From the NCBI GenBank assembly GCA_040307715.1, contig JAWRJC010000129.1:1-29351 (forward strand): 29,351 nt of DNA, in the 5' to 3' direction. Position numbers and translations under genes: made by a program. The notes under the pieces were generated by a model. That model searched no databases, was not told the origin of the DNA, and saw nothing but the letters and a program-made list of their open reading frames with translations. Source of the DNA: RUG13615 sp040307715. Its GTDB lineage: Bacteria; Bacillota; Clostridia; Peptostreptococcales; Anaerovoracaceae. How positions within the stretch are numbered: position 1 is the stretch's first letter; each line of letters begins with the position of its first letter. Shown piece by piece: positions 22,773 through 29,210 of the stretch.

Positions 22773-23480
22773 TCAGTCGGTGATCTTTCTCGCTACGATG
22801 ATGAACCGCCCTTCCTCCACGCTGTATTCGCAGGTGGACAGGGTAATGAGCTGATCGCCCCATACCGGCGTGACGCCTGTATCATAGATCGAAAGGGCCT
22901 TGACCCCCTGCACATACGCATCGAAGGACGCCTCATCTGTGATGGAAGCGTATTGATAGTACTTGAAAACGTCCGCGTTTTCCGGATAAATCTGCGTATA
23001 GCAGACCGCCACGACCTCGTAAACGCCCTCCCCTTCCAGCGTATCGAAATGGATGGTCCTGTGATCATCACAGAAGGATTGATCGTCGTATTGCAGGATA
23101 TCGTGGAACATCGTTCCGTTCTTCATATTGTGTCCGTAGATCAGCCAGTTGGAGGAGCCGGGGATCGCGCTGTCCGCGTCGAGGAACGGTGTGCCGGCCA
23201 TGCTCTCCTCCTTTTGGAAGTTGCGGCGCAGATAATACTCCGGCTCGTTGGGCGTCCACATGACCGGATAGTCGACTCTCGTCCCTTCGATCCGGATCCA
23301 CCCGGCAATGTCCGGGTTTTCTTCGTGCAGTGCCGCCACGTCATGCCCGCCGTCCACGGTCAGCTGCCGGAACGCGTTCTCCGCCTGCTGTCCTTCGATG
23401 TGATGCAGCGTAAGATACCCGGCAGAGCCGAGGAACACGAGCAAAGCGATGACAAAAATGATACGGCGGATGATCTTCAT
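22773..23480 (-). CDS. srtB: Class B sortase
   Basis: The 235-residue protein has an N-terminal membrane anchor (residues 5-25) and a class B sortase domain. The catalytic triad is His117 in IYGHNMK, Cys217 in TLSTCEYS and Arg225 in EGRFIIVARK. The long segment between His and Cys, with a helix near 182-198, is typical of class B. Sortases cut a C-terminal sorting signal (NPQTN-like for class B) and join the protein to the wall or build pili. No substrate with such a signal is encoded nearby. AAAGGA lies 8 bases before the ATG. Confidence 0.93.
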   Translation of the reverse strand: MKIIRRIIFVIALLVFLGSAGYLTLHHIEGQQAENAFRQLTVDGGHDVAALHEENPDIAGWIRIEGTRVDYPVMWTPNEPEYYLRRNFQKEESMAGTPFLDADSAIPGSSNWLIYGHNMKNGTMFHDILQYDDQSFCDDHRTIHFDTLEGEGVYEVVAVCYTQIYPENADVFKYYQYASITDEASFDAYVQGVKALSIYDTGVTPVWGDQLITLSTCEYSVEEGRFIIVARKITD

Positions 23481-23519
23481 AACTGGTCCTTTCCGGCAGA
23501 CACTGTCTTAAGCGCATTC

Positions 23520-23548
23520 ATTATATAAAACCCCCGCCGGGATAGCAA
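23520..23548 (-). promoter_or_regulatory. Promoter of the sortase gene
   Basis: TTGCTA (23543-23548) and a perfect TATAAT (23520-23525) on the minus strand are 17 bases apart, about 40 bases before the ATG. Confidence 0.7.
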
Positions 23549-23603
23549 GGCGCGGCGGGCGGGTCGAATGTGCAAAAGAAGGAGCGATTCCGCCTGTAGC
23601 AGA

Positions 23604-23632
23604 TTGAAATCGCAATATCCGTTTGATAAAAT
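23604..23632 (+). promoter_or_regulatory. Promoter of the first tandem lipoprotein gene
   Basis: TTGAAA (23604-23609) and TAAAAT (23627-23632) are 17 bases apart, with an extended TGA before the -10. The leader is about 68 bases. Confidence 0.7.
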
Positions 23633-23706
23633 ATTTACATCTAATACAATTCTGCGACCGGACATTCGCCGCGCGGCGGTCCGGGATGAATGAGAGGATA
23701 AAGACT

Positions 23707-24690
23707 ATGAAACGCATTGTAACGCTGATCGCCCTGCTGGCGATGATGACATTGCTTGTGACCGGACTGGCCGGCTGCGGCGGGAGCGAAGGAGGCGGCA
23801 CGGACACCATGAAAGACCCGGCCGCAGGCAACTGGTACATCGTTGACGGTTCCGACATCACGACGCTCAAGCTCGACGGGACCGGCGGCGGTTCCCTCGG
23901 CGGCGACAGTATTTCCTATTCGCTCGACGGCGATACGGTGTCGCTGACGATCGACGGAGAGACAGTCGACGTGACCATGGGGGACAGCGAATACGGCGAA
24001 GTCCTCAAGGATGATGAGGGCGTGATCTTCGCGTACCGCGACAAGAGCGCAGCCAAGGAGATCGCGGCAGGCGGCGGCGGGGACAACTACGCCGAAGCGA
24101 TCCTGGGCGACTGGTACATGCCGAATGAAGGCGAACTGTTCACGCTGACTTTCGAAGCGGACGGCAAACTCACCCTCAACGGGACCGTTCCTATGACCTA
24201 TACACTCTCCGACGACAAGGTCACCATGGAGGCGAACGGCGAAACCTATGACCTCTGGATCGCCGACGAGGACGGCGACGGCTGGGTGCTGGAAGAAGCC
24301 AACGGTGATATCGCCGCCTGGAAAGACCAGTCCATCGCGCAGACGCATGTCAAACAGGAGACTCAGGCAGCCACCGATCTGGGCGGAAAAGAAAAGTATG
24401 TCGGCAACTGGATCGGCGATTCCTTCACCTATAGCGGTGTCGACATGTCGCTGTCCGAGGCCAACATGACCTTCAGTATCAAGATCGATGCGGACGGCAC
24501 CGCCACAGCCATGACCAATGGCGAAGCGGATGGCTCGGCATCCTGGGTCTATAACGATGACGGCACCATCACGCTCACGGACGGCACCGGTGAGCTTCCC
24601 GACCACAGCTACATCGACGACGCCGGCAAACTGCACCTCGGTCTGAATGCCGATGACGGTACGATGTGGATCATCTGCCACAAAGAATAG
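23707..24690 (+). CDS. Tandem-duplicated lipoprotein, copy 1
   Basis: From the ATG at 23707 (AGAGG 10 bases upstream) the product is 327 residues. A lipoprotein signal ends at LAGC with Cys24, then a Gly-rich linker. Three beta-rich modules follow. A starts at GNWYIVDGSDITTLKLDG, B at GDWYMPNEGELFTLTF and C at GNWIGDSFTYSGVDMS. A and B share the same spacing of GxWY, TLxF/L, DDKV/DTVS and a W/AYxDxS end, so they look like internal repeats of a lipocalin-like or DUF5640-like fold. Module C ends DDGTMWIICHKE. No function is assigned; an extracellular ligand-binding role is a guess. The frame upstream of this ATG is not a credible start because it lacks a signal peptide. Confidence 0.85.
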   Translation: MKRIVTLIALLAMMTLLVTGLAGCGGSEGGGTDTMKDPAAGNWYIVDGSDITTLKLDGTGGGSLGGDSISYSLDGDTVSLTIDGETVDVTMGDSEYGEVLKDDEGVIFAYRDKSAAKEIAAGGGGDNYAEAILGDWYMPNEGELFTLTFEADGKLTLNGTVPMTYTLSDDKVTMEANGETYDLWIADEDGDGWVLEEANGDIAAWKDQSIAQTHVKQETQAATDLGGKEKYVGNWIGDSFTYSGVDMSLSEANMTFSIKIDADGTATAMTNGEADGSASWVYNDDGTITLTDGTGELPDHSYIDDAGKLHLGLNADDGTMWIICHKE

Positions 24691-24714
24691 CATTGCCGCT
24701 GCAGCAAGCGTATC

Positions 24715-24742
24715 AAAAGGAGCCCCGCCGGGGCTCCTTTTT
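24715..24742 (+). terminator. Intrinsic terminator after lipoprotein copy 1
   Basis: A perfect 12-bp stem (AAAAGGAGCCCC and its complement) with a GCC loop ends in a run of five T's. It is nearly the same as the terminator after copy 2. Confidence 0.93.
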
Positions 24743-24785
24743 CGTATCCGCATCCCGTATCCGCCGCCATCCGGCTCTGACTCCA

Positions 24786-24814
24786 TTGCCATTTCCGAGC
24801 CTCTTTGATAGTAT
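24786..24814 (+). promoter_or_regulatory. Promoter of the second tandem lipoprotein gene
   Basis: TTGCCA (24786-24791) and TAGTAT (24809-24814) are 17 bases apart with TGA before the -10. The sequence around it does not resemble the promoter region of copy 1, so the copies may be expressed differently. Confidence 0.5.
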
Positions 24815-24871
24815 GCTTTTATAAACAACCACTATTATCATCTACATCTATGATTATATGAGGTTTGCATC

Positions 24872-25876
24872 ATGAAACGGTTTACAGCTCTGATCGCCTT
24901 ACTGGCGATGATGATGGTCCTGGCTGCGGGGCTCACTGGCTGCGGCAGCAAGACGGAAGGCGGCGGCACGGACACCATGAAAGACCCGGCCGCAGGCAAC
25001 TGGTACATCGTTGACGGCTCCGACATCACGACGCTCAAACTCGACGGCACCGGCGGCGGTTCCCTCAGCGGCGACAGTATTTCCTATTCGCTCGACGGCG
25101 ATACGGTGTCGCTGACGATCGACGGGGAGACCGTCACCGTGACCATGGGGGACAGCGAATACGGCGAAGTCCTCAAGGACGATGAGGGCGTGATCTTCGC
25201 GTACCGCGACAAGAGCGCGGCCAAGGAGATCGCGGCAGGCGGCGGATCGGCAGACTACGGTGAAGATCTTCTGGGCATCTGGTACATGCCGATGGACGGA
25301 GAAGTCCAGACCCTGACCTTCAACGAGGACGGCAGTGTGGATTATAGCGCCGGTGCGTCACTCACTTACGAGATCACGGGCGATGCGGTCACCCTGATCA
25401 ACGGGTCCGACACGCTGGACCTGGTGATCGCGAACGATACGATCGAGGGCTGGGTCCTGAAAGAAGCTGACACCGGCAATGTCGTCGCGTGGCAGAGCGA
25501 AACGAAAGCGACCGTGAGCGGTATGACAGACAGTTGGGCAGAGGAAGGCCAGACACAATCCGGCTCCATCAAGAAGGAAGACTTCGTCGGCAACTGGATC
25601 GGCGATTCCTTCACTTACGGAGGCGTCGATATGTCGCTGTCCGAGGCCAACATGACCTTCAGCATCAAGATCAACGCGGATGGCTCGGCGGCAGCCATGA
25701 CCAACGGGGAGGCAGACGGCTCGGCGACCTGGACTTTTAATGATGACGGCACCATCACACTCAAGGACGGCACCGGCGAGATCCCGGATCACAGTTACAT
25801 CGACAACTCCGGTCATCTTCATCTCGGGTTGGAGGCAGACGACGGTACGATGTGGATCATCTGCCACAAAGAATAA
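24872..25876 (+). CDS. Tandem-duplicated lipoprotein, copy 2
   Basis: The 334-residue paralog of copy 1 has a signal peptide ending LTGC with Cys24. It has the same three-module plan: A is almost identical, B is strongly diverged (LGIWYMPMDGEVQTLTF ... DTLDLVIANDTIEGWVLKEA), and C is closely similar and ends DDGTMWIICHKE. A Ser/Gln-rich linker joins B to C. The leader before the ATG has only a weak ribosome site (ATGAGG, about 10 bases upstream). The pattern suggests gene conversion of the ends, or selection for change in the middle module. Ligand and role are unknown. Confidence 0.85.
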   Translation: MKRFTALIALLAMMMVLAAGLTGCGSKTEGGGTDTMKDPAAGNWYIVDGSDITTLKLDGTGGGSLSGDSISYSLDGDTVSLTIDGETVTVTMGDSEYGEVLKDDEGVIFAYRDKSAAKEIAAGGGSADYGEDLLGIWYMPMDGEVQTLTFNEDGSVDYSAGASLTYEITGDAVTLINGSDTLDLVIANDTIEGWVLKEADTGNVVAWQSETKATVSGMTDSWAEEGQTQSGSIKKEDFVGNWIGDSFTYGGVDMSLSEANMTFSIKINADGSAAAMTNGEADGSATWTFNDDGTITLKDGTGEIPDHSYIDNSGHLHLGLEADDGTMWIICHKE

Positions 25877-25925
25877 GCAGGATGGCCGTCTGCTGTAAGA
25901 AGCGGTTGTATCTATATGAGAATCC

Positions 25926-25953
25926 AAAAAGGAGCCCTGCGGGGCTCCTTTTT
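25926..25953 (+). terminator. Intrinsic terminator after lipoprotein copy 2
   Basis: A 12-bp perfect stem (25926-25937 with 25942-25953) with a TGCG loop ends in five T's. The sequence is nearly that of the terminator after copy 1. Confidence 0.93.
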
Positions 25954-25969
25954 CATGTCCGAATAATCA

Positions 25970-26012
25970 AAAACGCGGCTGTTCGCGAAGGGTCCTTCGC
26001 GCGCCGCGTTTT
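25970..26012. terminator. Second, nested hairpin in the convergent gap
   Basis: AAAACGCGGC at 25970-25979 pairs with GCCGCGTTTT at 26003-26012. Inside it GCGAAGG pairs with CCTTCGC. A's on one side and T's on the other make it usable from both directions. Confidence 0.75.
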
Positions 26013-26032
26013 CATTTCCTTCTCCGTACACA

Positions 26033-26058
26033 AAAGGCAGCCCCTCGGGACTGCCTTT
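26033..26058 (-). terminator. Terminator after the aminotransferase gene
   Basis: AAAGGCAG pairs with CTGCCTTT around an inner CCC/GGG. On the minus strand the stem runs into CTTTTGTG. It lies about 40 bases past the stop of the aminotransferase gene. Confidence 0.7.
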
Positions 26059-26096
26059 CGGATGTCATTATCAGATTGTTACTATCTTCGCATCTG

Positions 26097-27545
26097 CTAT
26101 TCTGCCGGCACGTAGCTGGAGAAGAGCCTGTCGAACTTCTCGAGCGTTTCTTCGACGACTTCGTCGGTCACAGCGGAGCTGGTGTACAGCCGTCTGCCGG
26201 ACAGCGTGACGATGCCTTCGGCCATGAGGCCCATCGCGAATTCGTTGAGCGCCTGCTCTCTTTCCGGATATCTCTCCTGGAACTCCGCCTGCGTCTCTTC
26301 GGTCACGCGGATGCAGAAGGTGCCGGTCACGTCGATGTGGACGATCGCGGGCTGGACATAGACGGAGAAGGGCAGGTTGTACTTATCGAAGATCTTCTGG
26401 ATGCCTTCGCCGAGCTTCATGGAAGCCTCAGCCGCCTTGCCGCACGCGTCGATCTCCTGCATCTTCTTCAGCGAGTAGTAGCCGGCCAGGCAGCACATCG
26501 GGTTCGCGGAGAGCGTACCGCCTACGTGGACCTTGCCGTAGCCCGCCCCTTTGGGCGGTGCGAAGTGCTGAACGATCTCTCTGCGGCCGCCGACACCGCC
26601 TGCCATCGGGTAACCGCCCATGATGACCTTGCCGAAGACGGACAGGTCAGGCTTGACGCCGAAGAACTCCGCCGCACCGCCAAGACCGACACGGAACGCG
26701 GTGATGACTTCATCGTAGACCAGCAGGGTGCCGAACTCGTCGCACAGGTCGCGCAGCTGCTGCAGGTAATCCTGGTGGACCGGCATCGCGCCGCCGTTCG
26801 GGCCGAACGGTTCGACGACGACTGCTGCGGTGCCGCCTGTCTTTTCATTCTCTTCCAGCTGGGCGCGCATCGCGGGGATGTCGTCGCTGGGGACAGCCTG
26901 GACGTTCGTGTGGTAATACGCGGGAACGCCGACGGAAAGCGCTTCCTTGAGACCGGCAATACCGTAGTCATACTCGAACGTATCATTCCAGCCGTGGTAG
27001 CCGCACTCATGCTTGATGATGTTGGGCTTGCCGGTATACGCACGGGCAAGACGCGCCATCGCCATGTCCGCCTCGCTGCCGCTGGCGAACAGACGCAGCA
27101 TCTCAACGTGCGGGACCAGCTTCATGACTTCCTTGGTCAGGAGCAGTTCGTATTCACTGAACAGACCGGTGATCGGGCCGTCGCCGTTGAGCAGCTCGAT
27201 GACCTTCTCGCGGATCTCAGGATCGTTGCTGCCGAGCATGGTCGGGCCGCCCGCCTGCAGGTAGTTGACATACTTGTTGCCGTCCACATCCCAGAAGTAC
27301 GCGTCTTCGATCTTCTTCATCGCGACCGGGAACGGATAGTTGATGGACAGGTTGTGCTGGACCGCACCCGGAATGCAGGTGCGCGCTTCGTCCGTCAGTT
27401 CCTTGGACTTCTGGCATTTCTCATCGAAAAACTTCTGATACTTTTCGAGTGCATCCGGACGCATGTGCAGAACGGGGGCATCCCACAGCGCCTTTGCCTT
27501 TGCCTTGACGTTATCGACGTCAAACCATCTTTCTTTTTCAATCAT
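26097..27545 (-). CDS. Class III PLP aminotransferase, glutamate-1-semialdehyde-aminomutase-like
   Basis: The 482-residue protein is a fold-type I, class III aminotransferase. SGSEADMAMARLARAYTG is the phosphate-binding region, HECGYHGWNDTF the aromatic PLP stack region, and LLVYDEVITAFRVGLGGAAEFFGVKPDLSVFGKVIMGGYPMAG contains the PLP Asp and, in GKVIMGGYP, the Schiff-base Lys. This layout is closest to glutamate-1-semialdehyde aminomutase. A true HemL is about 430 residues and usually lies among heme genes, which are absent here. It also has an N-terminal extension of about 45 residues, so an amino-acid or amine catabolic aminotransferase is more likely. AAAGGAGG lies 10 bases before the ATG. 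Single-gene unit. Confidence 0.87.
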   Translation of the reverse strand: MIEKERWFDVDNVKAKAKALWDAPVLHMRPDALEKYQKFFDEKCQKSKELTDEARTCIPGAVQHNLSINYPFPVAMKKIEDAYFWDVDGNKYVNYLQAGGPTMLGSNDPEIREKVIELLNGDGPITGLFSEYELLLTKEVMKLVPHVEMLRLFASGSEADMAMARLARAYTGKPNIIKHECGYHGWNDTFEYDYGIAGLKEALSVGVPAYYHTNVQAVPSDDIPAMRAQLEENEKTGGTAAVVVEPFGPNGGAMPVHQDYLQQLRDLCDEFGTLLVYDEVITAFRVGLGGAAEFFGVKPDLSVFGKVIMGGYPMAGGVGGRREIVQHFAPPKGAGYGKVHVGGTLSANPMCCLAGYYSLKKMQEIDACGKAAEASMKLGEGIQKIFDKYNLPFSVYVQPAIVHIDVTGTFCIRVTEETQAEFQERYPEREQALNEFAMGLMAEGIVTLSGRRLYTSSAVTDEVVEETLEKFDRLFSSYVPAE

Positions 27546-27608
27546 TTTTATCGTCCTCCTTTAACGGGCTGTCGGAAAGCCCGGAACAAACGATTCTCTA
27601 TCGATTTT

Positions 27609-27636
27609 ATTGTACAACGTAGGGCGAAAACTGCAA
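27609..27636 (-). promoter_or_regulatory. Promoter of the aminotransferase gene
   Basis: TTGCAG (27631-27636) and TACAAT (27609-27614) on the minus strand are 16 bases apart. The leader is about 60 bases and contains a small GGGCT/AGCCC hairpin (27567-27583). Confidence 0.6.
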
Positions 27637-27723
27637 TACCCACAACATATTTTTATACTCTAAATATAATTGTAGGTGCCCGCGTCTGTCCGCTTCCGAA
27701 CGCGGCGATCCGGCGGCAGCATG

Positions 27724-27761
27724 GTTAAGATGCCGTTAAGTGCCATTAACAGCCCGCTAAG
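27724..27761. repeat. Four ~11-bp-spaced direct repeats, operator-like
   Basis: GTTAAG (27724-27729), GTTAAG (27735-27740), ATTAAC (27745-27750) and GCTAAG (27756-27761) recur every 10-11 bp, one DNA turn. This resembles arrays bound by dimeric response regulators, for example PhoP boxes read as TTAAC on the minus strand. It lies between the aminotransferase promoter and the small gene at 27915. The rest of the gap 27546-27914 holds no other gene that I can support. Confidence 0.4.
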
Positions 27762-27914
27762 GAATCGCTCTGCCTCGTTTCTTCCCAAAATCTTAACAAC
27801 CACCGGTCTTATAATTGAGACGAACTTGTTAGAGGAGGGTTCCCGCAGACGCGGACCCGCAGTGCCGCAGCCATTGCCCCGGAACGGCAGGCCGGCAGGA
27901 AAGAAGGGTTTGAT

Positions 27915-28085
27915 ATGTACAGCAAAGAATACGACAAAGCTAAGAAAGAGTTCAAAAACTGCATGCTCATGGGACCGATGACGCTCGGCGTTTCCTGGGT
28001 CCTCGCATTCAAGGAATGGGCCCCGATCATGCGGATCGAGAAAGCGAAAGCCATGCCCGGCACCTCCGATAATGGAATCCTTTAG
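27915..28085 (+). CDS. Small protein of 56 residues, unknown function
   Basis: ATG at 27915 to TAG at 28083-28085. The product starts MYSKEYDKAKKEFKNCMLMG, has a hydrophobic middle with two Trp (PMTLGVSWVLAFKEWAPIM), and ends in a basic then polar tail. AAGAAGGG lies about 7 bases before the ATG. Codon choice is GC-rich at third positions, like the neighbours, and this is the only good frame here. A TATAAT at 27810-27815 could start its transcript, but no -35 fits; the direct repeats upstream might supply activator binding. No family was recognised. It could be a membrane-associated small protein. Confidence 0.55.
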   Translation: MYSKEYDKAKKEFKNCMLMGPMTLGVSWVLAFKEWAPIMRIEKAKAMPGTSDNGIL

Positions 28086-28131
28086 GGAATCTTCCTTTTG
28101 TAGGCGCACAAAAAGCCACAGGCCAGTGCGG

Positions 28132-28283
28132 TTACGTACCTGCCTCATCTGTGAAGCCAGATACGTATTATTTTCAACGATTGTCTGTCTTCCGCCCTCA
28201 AAAAGTGGCTAAAGAAGCAACACCTCCTCAGAAATCGTTGAAATCCGTGCGTACATTTGCCGCCATGCAAGGCAAGTACGTAA
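28132..28283 (+). ncRNA. Candidate structured RNA with 6S-RNA-like rod shape
   Basis: Three long-range helices fold this stretch into one rod. The closing stem pairs 28132-28145 with 28270-28283 (13 of 14 pairs). A symmetric bubble of 16 bases on each side follows. Then 28162-28168 pairs with 28247-28253 (7 pairs, two G-U). After a 3x3 internal loop, 28172-28182 pairs with 28233-28243 (11 perfect pairs). The distal part is a loop of 50 bases with minor pairing. A closing stem, large central bubble and long distal arm is the architecture of 6S RNA, and the size fits. An upstream hairpin lies at 28104-28130. A strong terminator follows. I could not find its own promoter, and 6S identity is not shown by sequence. 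Confidence 0.5.
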
Positions 28284-28317
28284 AAACCTCTTCACCAATA
28301 CTGTGAAGAGGTTTTTT
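28282..28317 (+). terminator. Strong intrinsic terminator after the structured RNA
   Basis: A perfect 14-bp stem (28282-28295 with 28303-28316) with a 7-base loop ends in six T's. The A run on the other side would also allow use from the minus strand. Confidence 0.92.
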
Positions 28318-28385
28318 GTTTCACGTTCGAGCCGTCTCCGCTCTGCCTTCGCTTCGCTCGGCAATCGCGGACGTCTCTAGCGAAA

Positions 28386-28432
28386 AATCCGCCTGCAACT
28401 CCCGCTTGCGCGGATCGTTGGGCGGATTGTTT
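28386..28432 (+). terminator. Terminator-like long hairpin
   Basis: AATCCGCC (28386-28393) pairs with GGCGGATT (28421-28428). Inner CAAC/GTTG and CCGC/GCGG helices complete the rod, and GTTTT follows. Between this and the previous terminator (28318-28385) I see no gene. Confidence 0.5.
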
Positions 28433-28454
28433 TGGCGATCCTGGCGCGGACCGC

Positions 28455-28490
28455 AAAGAAGACCCGTCCGTGCGGACAGGCCTTCTTTTT
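28455..28490. terminator. Terminator in front of the YgjV-family gene end
   Basis: AAAGAAG, CC and GTCC pair with GGAC, GG and CTTCTTT with two single mismatches, followed by T's on the plus strand. It lies just past the stop of the minus-strand membrane-protein gene and may serve both directions. Confidence 0.65.
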
Positions 28491-28503
28491 CATCATATGG
28501 ATC

Positions 28504-29067
28504 TCAAAGGGGGTGGATCCATTGAGAACAGCTTCTTGCGCCCTCTTTCACGGCCGCCTTTGCCGCCTCTTTCGCCGCGTCTTTCCGGTACCGGATCAGG
28601 GAGACGACAGCAGCAGCAGCGATCGCTAATGTGGAAACGCCGTACGCATAGTCCCGGATCATAAAGGAGTACACGCTCCAACCGAGCACGTTCACAAGGA
28701 ACGAGATCTTTGTGGAAAACAGGGTTTTACATGTGTAGTTGCATACCGTGAGCTGGACAGCGAGCATGATCGGGAAAAGCCCCATCGGTCCTTCCCGGTT
28801 GACTAGCAGGCCGCTGATAACAGCAACTGCAGTGAAGATGACTGTATAGGACTTCTTATACTTGTCGAACGCGACGAGTTCATTGCGCAGGACCGTCGGC
28901 GCCAGCGTGACCATGCGCACCCACGCGCAGAAAAAGACCGAGGATAGCATAAGGAATGCACTCTCCAGTGCCTGGCAGTGGTAGGCTTTTTTCTTATCGC
29001 TAATGACGCAGCTCAACCCGAGGAAAACGGATGCCACGGCGGAGAGCAGGTTTCCGATCAGGATCAT
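28504..29067 (-). CDS. YgjV-family inner membrane protein
   Basis: From the ATG at 29065-29067 the product is 187 residues and starts MILIGNLLSAVASVFLGLSC, like YgjV-family proteins. It has about five to six membrane helices, the conserved KKKAYHCQALESAF after the first helix, and a basic Ala/Lys-rich C-terminal tail. Function is unknown for the family. An ATG seven codons upstream (29086-29088) is in frame; neither has a Shine-Dalgarno. The promoter at 29108-29136 puts the start near 29101, so the operator-like repeat at 29077-29091 lies in the leader of the chosen start. It is divergent from a GntR regulator that probably controls it. Confidence 0.8.
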   Translation of the reverse strand: MILIGNLLSAVASVFLGLSCVISDKKKAYHCQALESAFLMLSSVFFCAWVRMVTLAPTVLRNELVAFDKYKKSYTVIFTAVAVISGLLVNREGPMGLFPIMLAVQLTVCNYTCKTLFSTKISFLVNVLGWSVYSFMIRDYAYGVSTLAIAAAAVVSLIRYRKDAAKEAAKAAVKEGARSCSQWIHPL

Positions 29068-29076
29068 ATTACAAAT

Positions 29077-29091
29077 TGTATATTGCATATT
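29077..29091. repeat. Operator-like 15-bp repeat, copy 1
   Basis: TGTATATTGCATATT occurs here and, base for base, at 29141-29155, 64 bases away (about six DNA turns, same face). It is a partial dyad. This copy lies just downstream of the predicted YgjV start site. Confidence 0.7.
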
Positions 29092-29107
29092 GCACGCTTA
29101 TATAAAC

Positions 29108-29136
29108 AAAATAGCACACCACTTTGGCTGTGTCAA
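29108..29136 (-). promoter_or_regulatory. Promoter of the YgjV-family gene
   Basis: A perfect TTGACA (29131-29136) and TATTTT (29108-29113) on the minus strand are 17 bases apart. Confidence 0.75.
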
Positions 29137-29140
29137 TACG

Positions 29141-29155
29141 TGTATATTGCATATT
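29141..29155. repeat. Operator-like 15-bp repeat, copy 2
   Basis: Exact second copy of the 29077-29091 sequence. It contains the -35 element of the GntR gene promoter and ends five bases short of the -35 of the opposing YgjV promoter, so a bound protein could affect both. Confidence 0.7.
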
Positions 29156-29175
29156 ATCGGCGGCCGGCGTACAAT
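29147..29175 (+). promoter_or_regulatory. Promoter of the GntR regulator gene
   Basis: TTGCAT (29147-29152) and TACAAT (29170-29175) are 17 bases apart. The -35 lies inside operator-like copy 2, which suggests autoregulation. Confidence 0.6.
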
Positions 29176-29210
29176 AGCAGTGCGAAAAGGAGGAACAACG
29201 GAGGAAGACT

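Larger units (their letters stand above)
23707..25953 (+). repeat. Tandem gene duplication (two units, about 1.2 kb each)
   Basis: The two lipoprotein genes start 1165 bases apart. By eye about 285 bases from 23797 and from 24960 differ at only about a dozen positions, and the 3' third is also closely similar. The middle (about 24090-24390 versus 25250-25580) is hardly alignable. The two terminators are also near-identical, so the unit that was copied included the terminator. Confidence 0.85.

Noticed and set aside
27637..27680. Sigma-54 promoter upstream of the aminotransferase
   Set aside because: A GGCAC appears on the minus strand but no correctly spaced GC of the -12 element follows.
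26076..27728. 550-codon plus-strand frame
   Set aside because: Antisense to the class III aminotransferase; no family features.
27660..28148. Minus-strand frame of 162 codons in the non-coding gap
   Set aside because: It is antisense to the better supported 56-codon gene and the structured RNA, with no ribosome site and no recognisable motif.
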